Source of the DNA: UBA4582 sp047630175
GTDB taxonomy: Bacteria; Pseudomonadota; Gammaproteobacteria; Pseudomonadales; Azotimanducaceae
Direction: 5' to 3'
NCBI GenBank assembly: GCA_047630175.1
Contig: JBLHVI010000040.1
Location: 1 to 32,190 of the forward strand
DNA: 32,190 nucleotides
Shown here piece after piece: positions 32,087 to 32,190 of the stretch. Numbering within the stretch: the stretch's first letter is position 1; each line of letters opens with the position of its first letter. The notes beneath the pieces are model-generated. The model did not search any database and was not told the DNA's origin. It saw only the letters and a program-made list of their open reading frames with translations. Both the position numbers and the translations under genes were made by a program.

Positions 32087-32190
32087 GGCAGTCGCCCCTC
32101 TGCTGTGGCGTGGGGAGCCAATTGGTTCGACAATTGCATGTCTCGGTGCGTTGCACCGAGCCAAATCAAAAGACCCAGCGCTGGCAACAG
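32083..32190 (-). CDS. C-terminal end of an upstream operon gene (cut by window edge)
   Basis: From the right edge a minus-strand frame of 35 codons runs to TGA at 32085-32083, overlapping the ATG of the Rieske fusion by ATGA. It reads LLPALGLLIWLGATHRD and then a short polar tail ending AEGRLP, like the last membrane helix and tail of an inner-membrane protein. The overlap matches the one at the next junction, which supports a real operon. Too short to name a family. Confidence 0.5.
   Translation of the reverse strand: MLPALGLLIWLGATHRDMQLSNQLAPHATAEGRLP

Noticed and set aside
32087..32164. Longer start of the Rieske fusion at 32164
   Set aside because: The same DNA reads, in another frame, as the hydrophobic end of an upstream gene that stops with an ATGA overlap at 32086.

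Overview
The window looks like the chromosome of a marine-type gammaproteobacterium: moderate GC, densely packed housekeeping genes (Hsp33, a YlqF/RbgA-type GTPase, a CvfB-like S1 protein), NAD-type isocitrate dehydrogenase, class III alcohol dehydrogenase, acetoacetyl-CoA synthetase, and very large TonB-dependent receptors. The genus cannot be fixed from sequence alone. No rRNA, tRNA, CRISPR array, insertion sequence or phage gene was seen.

Layout. 1-329 (-): start of galT, cut by the left edge inside a perfect 12-bp tandem repeat. 465-2414 (+): acetoacetyl-CoA synthetase. 2429-6114 (-): hybrid histidine kinase and glutathione-dependent formaldehyde dehydrogenase. 6220-7239 (+): NAD isocitrate dehydrogenase. 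7333-8253 (-): luciferase-like monooxygenase. 8425-10558 (+): O-acetylhomoserine sulfhydrylase plus an alpha/beta hydrolase. 10555-13864 (-): Hsp33, SDR, crotonase, nitroreductase. 14214-17115 (+): an NMT1/SsuA-like lipoprotein one base ahead of a second hybrid kinase, a likely sensory pair. 17231-19079 (+): S1 RNA-binding protein and circularly permuted GTPase. 19080-29624 (+): three TonB-dependent receptors, the first two close tandem paralogues, with long leaders and good intrinsic terminators. 29664-32190 (-): YHS-domain protein, a membrane-anchored Cys/His protein, a ferric-reductase-like/Rieske fusion and the tail of one more gene, most of it one overlapping operon.

The most interesting material is non-coding. 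Receptors 1 and 2 share a conserved 5' leader of about 140 nt whose first hairpin shows compensatory base changes, which points to a structured cis-regulatory RNA. All three receptors have a similar promoter with -35 TCGACA. Other points worth a second look are the in-frame SPSD repeat in GalT, the transporter-less binding-lipoprotein/kinase pair, and the Rieske/YHS membrane redox operon at the right edge.
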